From contig CAWCWP010000002.1 of the NCBI GenBank assembly GCA_963799315.1, positions 372,001 to 436,000 of the forward strand: a stretch of 64,000 nt of DNA. Reading direction: 5' to 3'. Origin of the DNA: Parerythrobacter_A sp963799315 (GTDB lineage: Bacteria > Pseudomonadota > Alphaproteobacteria > Sphingomonadales > Sphingomonadaceae). Positions 38,570 to 46,946 of this stretch are shown here, in pieces. Positions within the stretch are counted from its first letter, which is position 1. Each line of letters begins with the position of its first letter. The translations under genes and the position numbers were made by a program. The notes beneath the pieces were generated by a model. That model was not told the origin of the DNA and did no database searches. It worked only from the letters and a program-made list of their open reading frames with translations.

Positions 38570-39301
38570 ATGCCGCAGGATGACACCAAACCGCGCGCGG
38601 CGGTGGTCCTGCTGTCGGGCGGGCTCGATTCGATGGTCTCCGCCGCGCTGGCCCGCGAGCAGGGGTTCGCGGTCCATGCGCTGACCATCGATTATAACCA
38701 GCGCCACCGGATCGAGATCGAAAGCGCACACCGCATTGCCAGTGCGCTCGGTTGCGTGGCGCACAAGGTGTTACCGCTGGACCTGACGATGTTCGGGGGA
38801 TCGGCGCTGACCGACGATATCGCGGTCCCGACGGGCGGGGTCGGCGAGGACATTCCGGTAACCTACGTTCCGGCGCGCAATCTCGTCTTTCTGTCGCTGA
38901 CGCTGGCATGGGCGGAGACGGTCGCAGCGCGCGATATCTTTATCGGCGTGAACGCGCTCGATTATTCCGGCTATCCCGATTGCCGCCCCGAATTCATCGC
39001 CAGTTTCGAGGAAACCGCGCGGCTCGGCACCAAGTCGGGCGTCGAGGATGGGCCGTTCACTATTCATGCGCCGTTGCAAGAGCTTGGAAAAGCGGACATT
39101 GCACGCGAAGCGGCCCGGCTTGGGCTGGACCCGGCGATGAGCTGGTCATGCTACGCACCGTCAAAGGACGGGCCGGATGACCACAGGGCGTGCGGAGTGT
39201 GCGACAGCTGTCGCCTGCGCCGCAAGGGCTTTGCCGAAGCGGGACTTGAGGATGGGACACGATATGCCGGGACCGACAAACGAGGCGACGCAGCAGGCTG
39301 A
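38570..39301 (+). CDS. queC: 7-cyano-7-deazaguanine synthase
   Basis: Makes preQ0 from 7-carboxy-7-deazaguanine with ATP and ammonia, for queuosine in tRNA. The PP-loop is VVLLSGGLDSMVSAALA. Substrate residues lie in VPARNLVFLSLTLAWAE and GVNALDYSGYPDCRPEF. The zinc-binding set is SWSCYAPSKDG with ACGVCDSCRLRRKGF. The 243-residue length is normal. The 3' end overlaps the start of the MFS gene. Confidence 0.96.
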   Translation: MPQDDTKPRAAVVLLSGGLDSMVSAALAREQGFAVHALTIDYNQRHRIEIESAHRIASALGCVAHKVLPLDLTMFGGSALTDDIAVPTGGVGEDIPVTYVPARNLVFLSLTLAWAETVAARDIFIGVNALDYSGYPDCRPEFIASFEETARLGTKSGVEDGPFTIHAPLQELGKADIAREAARLGLDPAMSWSCYAPSKDGPDDHRACGVCDSCRLRRKGFAEAGLEDGTRYAGTDKRGDAAG

Positions 39302-40931
39302 CACGCCACCGCCGGGCATCGCCACCAGCCAGCCGGTCACCGATCAGCCGGTGCCGGCCTATAGCTGGTACGCACTCAGCGTCCTCGTGCTGGTCTATGT
39401 GCTGAACTTCGTCGACCGGCAGATCCTGTCGATCCTTGCCAACGACATCAAAGCCGATTTGGGCGTGGACGATGCCTATCTCGGCTTCCTTTACGGAACG
39501 GCTTTCGCGATTTTCTATGCGCTGTTCGGCATCCCGCTGGGCAAGCTGGCCGATAGCTGGAAGCGAGTGCGGCTGATGACGATCGGGCTGGCGGTCTGGT
39601 CGGCGATGACGGCGATCTCCGGCTTCGCGCGCAATGCTGCGGAGCTGACCGTGGCGCGTATCGGGGTGGGTGTGGGCGAAGCGACCGCCAGCCCGTCCGC
39701 CTATTCGCTGATTTCGGACTGGTTTCCCTCGCGGCTGCGCGCAACCGCGCTCGCGATCTATTCGTCCGGTATCTATATCGGCGGCGGGATCAGCCTGGCA
39801 ATCGGCGGGCTGGTCGTCGAAAACTGGAACGAAGCTTTCCCGGATGGCGGCCCGTTGGACTTGGCCGGCTGGCAAGCGGCATTCATCGCGGTGGGTGTGC
39901 CCGGCCTGTTGCTGGCAATATGGGTTGCCAGCCTGCGCGAACCGGTGCGCGGTGCCATCGACGGAATGCCGACGCCGGAAGACCCGCACCCCTTTCGCGG
40001 CTTCGTGCAGGAGCTGTTTACGGTCATCCCGCCATTCACTTTCTTCGGCGCAGCGGCGCGCGGTGTCGGTGCGCTGGCAATCAATGTCGCCATGTTCGCG
40101 GGGGCATTCGCGGTGGCGTACCTGCTGACGATTACGCTCGATTCCGGACCCGGCAACATCATCCCGGTCATCACCGATCAATGGACGCTAATCGCCATCG
40201 GTTATTACGCCGTGTTCTGCTTTGCCACGTCATTGCGCGCGCGCGACTATCCGACCTTCGCCCTGACATGGGGCTCGCCCGCATTCCTGTGCACCATCCT
40301 GGGCTACGGCACCGTCGCGTTCATGGCCTATTCGATGTCCTACTGGGGCGCGCCTTATGCGGAGCGGACCTTCGAGGTTTCCAAGTCCGAGCTTGGTTTC
40401 CTGCTGGGCGGCGGCGGTGCGGCGGGTGGCTTTCTCGGCGTTATCCTGGGCGGACGAATGGCCGATTACCTGTTCGAACGCATGCCGTCGGGGCGCATCT
40501 GGGTGATTCTGTTCGGCCTGCTTGCGCCGATTCCCTTTGCAGTGGTCCAGTATACCACCGATAGCTGGCCGCTGTTCATCGTGCTGAACATCGTGACCGG
40601 CGCGCTTGCGGCGTCCGCATTGGGCGCGGCTGCCGCATCGAGTCAGGCACTGGTGCTGCCGCGTATGCGCGGGCTGGCGACGGCGACGTTCTTCCTTGCC
40701 ACAACGCTCGTCGGGCTGGCGCTGGGACCGTATATGGCGGGCTATGTTTCGGCGTTGAACGACGGTGATCTGGGCATCGGCGTGCTGTCGACTCTCGCAA
40801 TCGTGCCGTTCGGCATGGTGCTGCTGGTGGCTGCTATCAAGCTGGTGCCCGCAGCGATGGCGAGCGTGACCGACCGCGCCGAGTCAGCGGGCGAATCGGC
40901 GCGCACCATGCGTGATCCGGCGGTTACCTAG
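39264..40931 (+). CDS. MFS transporter, Spns/spinster-like
   Basis: About 555 residues with twelve transmembrane helices and an enlarged central loop. The first helix (YALSVLVLVYVLNFVDRQILSIL) and YGTAFAIFYALFGIPLGKLAD are typical of the spinster-like bacterial MFS group found in many sphingomonads. An N-terminal Pro/Thr-rich stretch precedes helix 1. The start at 39264 has GGGA eight bases upstream; 39252 is possible. Its stop overlaps the convergent sodC by a few bases. Substrate unknown; related proteins are annotated as transporters of lipids or aromatic acids. Confidence 0.82.
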   Translation: MPGPTNEATQQADTPPPGIATSQPVTDQPVPAYSWYALSVLVLVYVLNFVDRQILSILANDIKADLGVDDAYLGFLYGTAFAIFYALFGIPLGKLADSWKRVRLMTIGLAVWSAMTAISGFARNAAELTVARIGVGVGEATASPSAYSLISDWFPSRLRATALAIYSSGIYIGGGISLAIGGLVVENWNEAFPDGGPLDLAGWQAAFIAVGVPGLLLAIWVASLREPVRGAIDGMPTPEDPHPFRGFVQELFTVIPPFTFFGAAARGVGALAINVAMFAGAFAVAYLLTITLDSGPGNIIPVITDQWTLIAIGYYAVFCFATSLRARDYPTFALTWGSPAFLCTILGYGTVAFMAYSMSYWGAPYAERTFEVSKSELGFLLGGGGAAGGFLGVILGGRMADYLFERMPSGRIWVILFGLLAPIPFAVVQYTTDSWPLFIVLNIVTGALAASALGAAAASSQALVLPRMRGLATATFFLATTLVGLALGPYMAGYVSALNDGDLGIGVLSTLAIVPFGMVLLVAAIKLVPAAMASVTDRAESAGESARTMRDPAVT

Positions 40932-41469
40932 CCTTCATTACACCGCAGGCGATCCGCGCACCGGCCGCGCCGGTGGGATCGGTGCGATAATCGTCGGCCT
41001 CGGCATGGATGATGACCGCCGTGCCATCGGCATCGAACATCTGCGCGCTCAGCATGTCCGGCATGCCGGGCAGGGCGACCGTGATCATGCCCGTACCGTC
41101 TGCATCAGTCATCAGGTTGGGCAGGTCGCCCAGATGCTTGCCGCCCGGCGACAAGATGCCGTGCGTTTCTCCGGTCGGGTTCAGGTGGCCGCCCGATGAT
41201 TTGAAGTCCGGCGCGTCGCAGGTGCCGGTTTCATGCAGATGGAACCCGTGCGGTCCGGCCGGGATATTGCGCGCATCGATAGTCAGAAACGCTGCACCGT
41301 CGCGGTCGCGCACGGTGACGGTCCCGGCAGGCTGGCCGTCCGATGTCATCAGCGACGCTGTGCCGATTGTCGTGCCCGAGACAGGTGCGGTGGTTGCGCA
41401 CGCGCCGAGGGCGAGGGGCAGCGTGGCAAGAAGGGCGATGCGGAGCGGGGAAAGGGAGGACGGGAGCAT
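40924..41469 (-). CDS. sodC: Cu/Zn superoxide dismutase, lipoprotein form
   Basis: A periplasmic superoxide dismutase of 181 residues. The signal peptide ends in a lipobox (LALGAC), so the enzyme is probably membrane-tethered. Copper and zinc ligands are visible in GPHGFHLHETGTC, SSGGHLNPTGETHG, the spacing to KHLGDLPN, and AVIIHAEADD. The disulfide cysteines are in HETGTC and ARIACGVM. The start at 41469 is supported by AAGGAAA upstream. Confidence 0.93.
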   Translation of the reverse strand: MLPSSLSPLRIALLATLPLALGACATTAPVSGTTIGTASLMTSDGQPAGTVTVRDRDGAAFLTIDARNIPAGPHGFHLHETGTCDAPDFKSSGGHLNPTGETHGILSPGGKHLGDLPNLMTDADGTGMITVALPGMPDMLSAQMFDADGTAVIIHAEADDYRTDPTGAAGARIACGVMKAR

Positions 41470-41555
41470 GGCTGTTTCCTTTGGTGGTGGAGCGGGCTGT
41501 GCGCAATTGGATCGGCAGCGCAAGGCCGATCTTTGACGCATTCTCTTCCACACAA

Positions 41556-41584
41556 CGAAAAAGGGGCCGGATTGCTCCGGCCCC
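41556..41584 (-). terminator. rho-independent terminator of the OmpA gene
   Basis: A perfect nine-base stem GGGGCCGGA/TCCGGCCCC with loop TTGC (plus-strand view) is preceded on the plus strand by AAAAA. On the minus strand it is therefore followed by TTTTT. It lies about 30 bases after the OmpA stop. Confidence 0.88.
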
Positions 41585-41612
41585 TCTAACGTTTTCAGCC
41601 GAGGCTGGAAGC

Positions 41613-42815
41613 TTACATGCCCGCGTTGGGGCCGTAGCTGACTTCCACGCGACGGTTCTGCAGTTCGCGAACGCCGTCGGCGGTCGGAACGCGCAGCTGG
41701 CCTTCGCCGAATGCTTCGCTGGAGATGCGGGTATCGGGGATACCGCGACCTGCGAGATATGAACGGACCGAAGCGTTACGACGCTGTGCGAGACCGTCGT
41801 TGTAAACGCGCGAGCCGGACGTATCCGTGTGGCCTGCGAGCATGACGGCAGCGGTGCCACAGCTGGAGTAAGCGGAGACGGCATTGTTGAGGATGCCGGC
41901 TGCTTCAGCCGTAATGTCCGACTGATCCCATTCGAAGAACACGATATACGGTCCCTGGCGACATACCGGAGCAGGTGCCGGGCAGGTTGCCGTTACCGGA
42001 ATGACCGAGCCGTCGGCACAGGTCTTGTTCTGGACAGGTGCAGGCGGAGGCGTCGGGCGTGCCGGGCATGCTTCCGTCACCGGAATGACCGAACCGTCGT
42101 AACACGTCTGCGTTGCGATCGGCTCCGGACCACCGAAGTTCAGCGTCAACGTACCCATCAGCGAGTGCGTGCGCAGTTTGGCTTCGTTGTCACGACCGGC
42201 GATATCGACGAAGTCGACGTCTTCGGCGGTGAACATGCGATAGCGCAGACCGGCATCGATGTTCTCGGTCAACGGCGCACGCACACCGGCAAGAATCTGC
42301 CAGGCGAGGCCGGTGTTCGAATCGTCGAAACCGCTGGGAATGTCGAACTGCGTGCGCGCCACACCGATACCGGCGCCGGCAAATGCCTGCAGGCCGTCAT
42401 CGGGACCGAAATCGAACAGACCGTTCAGCATGAAGCTGAGCGAGTCGACATCGGCCTGTGGCGTGGCGAACGTGCCGCCGGGTGCGATTTCTGTGGTGCC
42501 GCGCGACGTGACGAACGGAAGGCCGATGCCGCTGGTGCTGACGGAATCGATGTCTGCAGTGCGGTAGCTGGCTTCTGCTTCGAGACGGAATGCACCGAAG
42601 TCATGGCCGACCACGGCACCGAAATCGCCGCCTTCGTCATATTCGATCGTCGCATCGCCGGTTGCGCCGGTGATGGAGTTGACGATGGAAACGTCGGTAT
42701 CTTCGACGAGCATCGGGCCGCCTTGGGCTTCGATGTACCACTGGCCGTCGCGTGCGAGAGCCGGCGTAGCGAGGGCCGTGGAGGCCAGCGCCATACCAAT
42801 GACGAGTTTGCGCAT
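41613..42815 (-). CDS. ompA: OmpA-type outer-membrane porin
   Basis: A 400-residue outer-membrane protein. The signal peptide is MRKLVIGMALASTALATPALA. An eight-strand beta-barrel follows up to about residue 230 (ending TLTLNFGG). The linker has two near-identical cysteine-containing repeats, each with a DGSVIPVT core. The C-terminal OmpA domain (FFEWDQSDITAEA, LAGHTDTSGSRVYNDGLAQRR, RISSEAFGEGQLRVPT) binds peptidoglycan. Rich, regular codon use and a strong terminator fit a highly expressed major envelope protein. The 211 bases upstream before the DUF2793 stop presumably hold its promoter. Confidence 0.94.
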   Translation of the reverse strand: MRKLVIGMALASTALATPALARDGQWYIEAQGGPMLVEDTDVSIVNSITGATGDATIEYDEGGDFGAVVGHDFGAFRLEAEASYRTADIDSVSTSGIGLPFVTSRGTTEIAPGGTFATPQADVDSLSFMLNGLFDFGPDDGLQAFAGAGIGVARTQFDIPSGFDDSNTGLAWQILAGVRAPLTENIDAGLRYRMFTAEDVDFVDIAGRDNEAKLRTHSLMGTLTLNFGGPEPIATQTCYDGSVIPVTEACPARPTPPPAPVQNKTCADGSVIPVTATCPAPAPVCRQGPYIVFFEWDQSDITAEAAGILNNAVSAYSSCGTAAVMLAGHTDTSGSRVYNDGLAQRRNASVRSYLAGRGIPDTRISSEAFGEGQLRVPTADGVRELQNRRVEVSYGPNAGM

Positions 42816-43026
42816 ATTATATTCCCCTTGGAGTGAGCGAAGGATGCCGCTGTATGGGCAGTTTTATGGATTTTCCGCTTGTTTTCTAACTTTACCGGAC
42901 GAATGTGGCAAGCAATCAATCATGCGATACTGTTGCAAGAATGTCGCTAAACCGACAGGTTAGCTGCATCGCGCACACTGTCCGCATGTTCGTCCGGATC
43001 CAAACGGCATCCCGGCAAAAAGGTTC

Positions 43027-43488
43027 CTAGCCGCCGGATGGAAATATCCCGGCGGTTTCGAGCGCGATGGCCAGAGCGGCGAATGCGGTGCGCAGTTCGG
43101 CATCCTGCGTGGCGCCGCCCGTGACGGGCGCGGGCGCTTCGGGATACACCCAGCCACCGCGATATAGCGCAAACTGCCCCGCACCGGCATCCCAGATACG
43201 CATGCCGTCCTGTGGTGCGACGAATATCCAGCTCTCGCCCTGCCACCCCGCCAGCGCATCGTCATGACCGGTCCAGACCCCGCCCGCGCCGGGGGCGACG
43301 CGCCACGTCTCGCCCGCAACCGGCGCGGATGGCGGGGCGATGGCCGATCCCGATACGGCGCAATGATGCAGCAGGTCGGCGCGCGCGAGACCCTCATTGA
43401 CGAAAAATTCCTTCTGCCCCTGCCCCGGCATCAGAAAGGGCAGGGCGAATCGGGGCGAGCGGTCGGTGAAAGTGACGAGCTGGGTCAT
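43027..43488 (-). CDS. DUF2793 protein at the end of the GTA cluster
   Basis: A 153-residue protein beginning MTQLVTFTDRSPRFALPFL with PGQGQKEFFVNEGLARADLLHHCAV, the DUF2793 signature, and a tryptophan-rich repeat-like middle (TWRVAPGAGGVWTGHDDALAGWQ). DUF2793 proteins occur in phage and GTA tail modules and are thought to be tail-fibre or receptor-contact parts. A clear AAGGAACT lies before the ATG. It follows the gp15-type gene by 37 bases and closes the cluster. Confidence 0.8.
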   Translation of the reverse strand: MTQLVTFTDRSPRFALPFLMPGQGQKEFFVNEGLARADLLHHCAVSGSAIAPPSAPVAGETWRVAPGAGGVWTGHDDALAGWQGESWIFVAPQDGMRIWDAGAGQFALYRGGWVYPEAPAPVTGGATQDAELRTAFAALAIALETAGIFPSGG

Positions 43489-43525
43489 GGGCAGTTCCTT
43501 GATGAAAGGCGTCGATCGACGCGGG

Positions 43526-45680
43526 CTAGAGAATGCCGAGCATGAGCGGCGGTGAAAGCGAGGCGCGCCCGATCTGCCGCACCCACACGGGTTCGCCCTG
43601 GAAAGCCGCGGTGTCGGCAGCGGAGAGAGTGAGCGTCGGCTGGTCCATTTCCTGGACCGCCAGCGGCGCGGCGATGGGGCCGAAGCCGAAGTCGATAGCG
43701 TTCGGTGTCTTCGTGCAGCGGCGGTTCGATGCCGTCCTGCCAAACCCATGCGCCCCGCGCGCGGCGAGTCCAGCAAAAGGCCGTGCTACCGTCGGCAAGC
43801 CGGTCCAGCCGGCCGTGAACCGGGGACAGCGGACGCTGGCCGAGGCCGGGATTGGCAATGGGAGCGATCACCGGTTCGGCATCACCCAGACCAATTGCGG
43901 CTATGGCAACCGGGTCGCCGGTGCCTGATGCTGGCTGGAGCGGCACCAGCGAATCATCGAGCAGGGCGGCCATCGTGCCAGCCGGATGGCCGGCTCGTGC
44001 CGCGCCTTCGGTGCCGCCGCGACCGCGCAGGAGGCCGCGCAGCGTCCATCGACCCAGAGCGTTGCGGGTCGCGGTGGCGAACTGGATCACTTCGTCGCCG
44101 ACCAGTAGGCGGTTTGCACCATCGGCCAGCTCGACCAGTGAGGCCGATGCGAGGTGCATGGCAGGCGGGGCGAGCGTGACATCGAGCGTTGCTGCGCTTT
44201 CGAACAACAGGGCAGCGGACGGTGCGAGTGCGCTGTCCAGCGTGCCGAACACGCCTTGTGCGCTGCCGCTGGGGCCGAGCGGTGTAAGGCCGCTTGCGGT
44301 GTCGGCATAGAGCGCCGCGCCGCGCCAGCCCTCGTCGGGTGCGGCGAGGACCGCGTATACGGGCAGGCCGGTCGCCGCGCCGGTGCCGTCCCACGGGGCT
44401 TCGAACGCCCGCAGCAAGGTGGGTCCGGCAATCCGGTCGGGCGGTGCAGGCAATGTGCCTGCGTCGGTGACAGGGGGTGCGGTTGCAGCATGATCGGCAA
44501 TACGATCCAGCATCAGCTCCACGCCGGTGTCGCGCCATTCCCACGACGCCACGCGCCACAGGCCGCCGATGCCGGGCGCGCGCACGACCTTGCCCGGACG
44601 CACCGAAGGATCGAGTTCGGCCACCCGCCATTGCAACGTCTCGCGCCGAGCACGCTGCCGCGATACAGCCTCGCCCAGTAGCCGGTGCGCATCGGGGGCC
44701 GATAGCGTCGCGGGAAATTCCAGCACTGCCTGTCCCGTAGCCGCGCGGCGAGCAGCATATTGCAGGCCCGGCTGGTAGTCGCGCGCAGGGTCGTAATAGC
44801 GCAACGCGGCAGGCGCTCTGGCCTCCGCCGTGCTACGTTCGTGCGCGATGCCGTTTGCACCGCCGAACTCGTCATCGCCCGCCACGATAGCCGGTCCGAG
44901 CACGGGCGGATCGGCAGGAATGGCGGTGCCGTCGGACAGCACGATGCCGTCTTGTGCGGCTTCGACGTCCAGCGGGAACAGGGCATCGACCTGCGCCAGC
45001 AGATCGCCGGTGCCGCCGCCATCGTGGCCGATACCGGCGAGGCCCGCCAGCACCGGACCGCTTGCCGTCTCATGCAGCAGATCGCCCGCCGTCAACGCGC
45101 CCTCGTCGGCGAACACCTCGACGCTCAGTGTCGGGATGCGATTGCCGAAATCGGCGAGCTGCAAGTCCTCGAACACGAGATAGGCGATGCCGCGAAAGGC
45201 GGGGGTGTCGGGCTTGTCGGCGGCAATCAGCGGATCGATGGGTTGGTCGCCATGCCCGGTGTGGATGCGCAGGGTGCCGCCTACCTTGAGGTCGCCCGCC
45301 GCACCGCGCAGCAGGTTTCCGTCGGCCCAGATGCGTCCGATGCGCGCGATGGGCCGGCTGGACAGCGCAAGCGCGAAGGAGGTCGCGTAGCTGTAGCTGG
45401 TGACCGAGGGCTTGCCCTTGCCGCCGCCGCTTTTCTCGCGCGTTTCGGTGAGTTCGGTGGCCCAGATTACGCTGCCCGCCACGCGCATCGCGCCGAAATA
45501 GCGACCGACGGGCATGCCATAGCTGCTGGTCGAGATGGCCAGGTCTTTCAGCCGCGCGCCCTCGCGGCTGCCGCTGCCGATGACGGCGTTGTCGAGACTT
45601 CGCCCCGCCAGCGCGCCTAAAGCGCCGCCGACGGGGCCGCCCAGCAGCGTGCCGATGCCGCCCAATACCAGTGTCGCCAT
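43526..45680 (-). CDS. GTA tail protein gp15-type, without TIM barrel (one frame break)
   Basis: The homologue of RcGTA gp15, the large tail-tip/host-contact protein. It starts MATLVLGGIGTLLGGPVGGALGALAGR, then GMPVGRYFGAMRVAGSVIWATE, FGNRIPTLSVEVFADEGAL, the phage-tail domain (RDYQPGLQYAAR) and the C-terminal LLRGRGGTEGA. At about 718 residues it is much shorter than the roughly 1,300-residue RcGTA form. The expected glycoside-hydrolase TIM-barrel insert after the SVEVF region is absent. A frame break near 43705 moves the last 60 residues, ending PPLMLGIL, to another frame. Confidence 0.88.
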
Positions 45681-45684
45681 GAGA

Positions 45685-46104
45685 TCAGTGCTCCTGTAGC
45701 GGCACAAACCGCCAGTGATGGGTGATGTGTGCGTCGTTTTGCCACGACATCCGCACCACGCGGCGCAGACCGGCATGGGCATGGACCAGGCAATCCGGCG
45801 CTGTCGCGATATGCAGGTGCCGCTGTGCCGGGCCGGGAGCGGTCACGATGCAGTCGCCCCGTTTCGGCTGCCCCGAAACGGGGGCCAAGCCGCACGCCTC
45901 CGCCAGCCGGGGCAGGAAAGCATAACCGGTGTTGCGAAGCGCATAGGGTGGCAGAGGCGGTACGCGGACGCCCGCCTGCTCCAGCGCCATCACGATGAGG
46001 CCGACGCAATCGACACCCGCCACGGCGTCGCGGCCATGCAGCCGGAAAGGCACGCCGACCATCGCCTCAGCCGCAGCGGCAAAGCATTCGGCGCGAGGGT
46101 CCAT
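45685..46104 (-). CDS. GTA NlpC/P60 peptidase (gp14)
   Basis: A 139-residue cysteine peptidase of the NlpC/P60 family, the gp14 of GTAs, thought to open peptidoglycan during particle attachment. The catalytic cysteine is in GVDCVGLIVMALEQAG near residue 33. The histidine is in QRHLHIATAPDCLVHAHAG. It starts MDPRAECFAAAAEAMVGVPFRLHGRD. It lies four bases before the gp15 start. Confidence 0.9.
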   Translation of the reverse strand: MDPRAECFAAAAEAMVGVPFRLHGRDAVAGVDCVGLIVMALEQAGVRVPPLPPYALRNTGYAFLPRLAEACGLAPVSGQPKRGDCIVTAPGPAQRHLHIATAPDCLVHAHAGLRRVVRMSWQNDAHITHHWRFVPLQEH

Positions 46105-46108
46105 TGCT

Positions 46109-46946
46109 TCAGCTCTGCGCCAGCGGATAGCGGGTGAGCAGGTCGTTTCCGGGAAGGAATGGTTCGCCCTGGAAATTCACGGCATTGCCGAACCGCGCGG
46201 CGCAGGTGGCCAGCGTGTGGTCGCACCCCTCCCGCAAGCGGGCGCGTGTGCCGGCTGCGGGCGGATCGGTCAGCGGCCAGACAAGCGCAAGGCCGCTGAT
46301 ATCGGCATCGCCGATATCGGCGCGCGTGCCTGCTGCCGGACCATCGCGCCACAGGAGTTGGCCTCCGGCAAAGCGCGCGGGGGTCGCGATATCGAAGGCG
46401 AAGCGGCCGGTTGCCGGGTCATGCGAGACGAGCGCCGCCTCCTGCGTGAAAGCGGGCGGGCGACAGCGTGCATCCCGCGCCGCAGAACCGGGCGCGACAG
46501 GTCGGGCTGGTGCGCGGGACAGGATCTATGTCGAGCGCGGCCTTTGCGCTGGCGAGAGCGGCGGAAAACTGCCCGCCTTCGTCGCGGATTGCACCGATGG
46601 TGCCGTGATACAGGATGGTGCGGTCCAGCGTTTCCCAGTCGACCACGCCGACCGCAACGCGCGCGCCGTCGAACCGTCCGGCGCGCAGGTCCGTTGCCGC
46701 GATGCTGTCATGCGCCAGCACGCCCGCGATTTCGGCGCTATCATCGCCGAACCCGGCGTCGCGGCGAATGGCGCTGGGCAACATGCCGGGTGCGGCGCGG
46801 TGGTCGATCCCGTCGAAGCGCAGCGCGCGGTCGTGGCTGGTAAAGCCCAGCGTCACGCCGTCGCGGCGGTGGATGCGCCAGAAGGTTGCCACGCCTTCCA
46901 GTTCGGTGGCGAAGAAGGTGTGACCCCCGTCAGCATGATGCATCAT
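46109..46946 (-). CDS. GTA DUF2163 tail protein, gp13 (one frame break)
   Basis: About 279 residues, matching the TIGR02218/DUF2163 family of GTA and phage tail assembly proteins. The N-terminal half has TFWRIHRRDGVTLGFTSHDR. The C-terminal half carries the diagnostic cysteine/His region RLREGCDHTLATCAARFGNAVNFQGEPF, which fits the metal-centre motif seen in tail hub proteins. A break near 46455 separates the halves. The start overlaps the end of the preceding gene (ATGATG), as in other GTAs. Confidence 0.87.
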
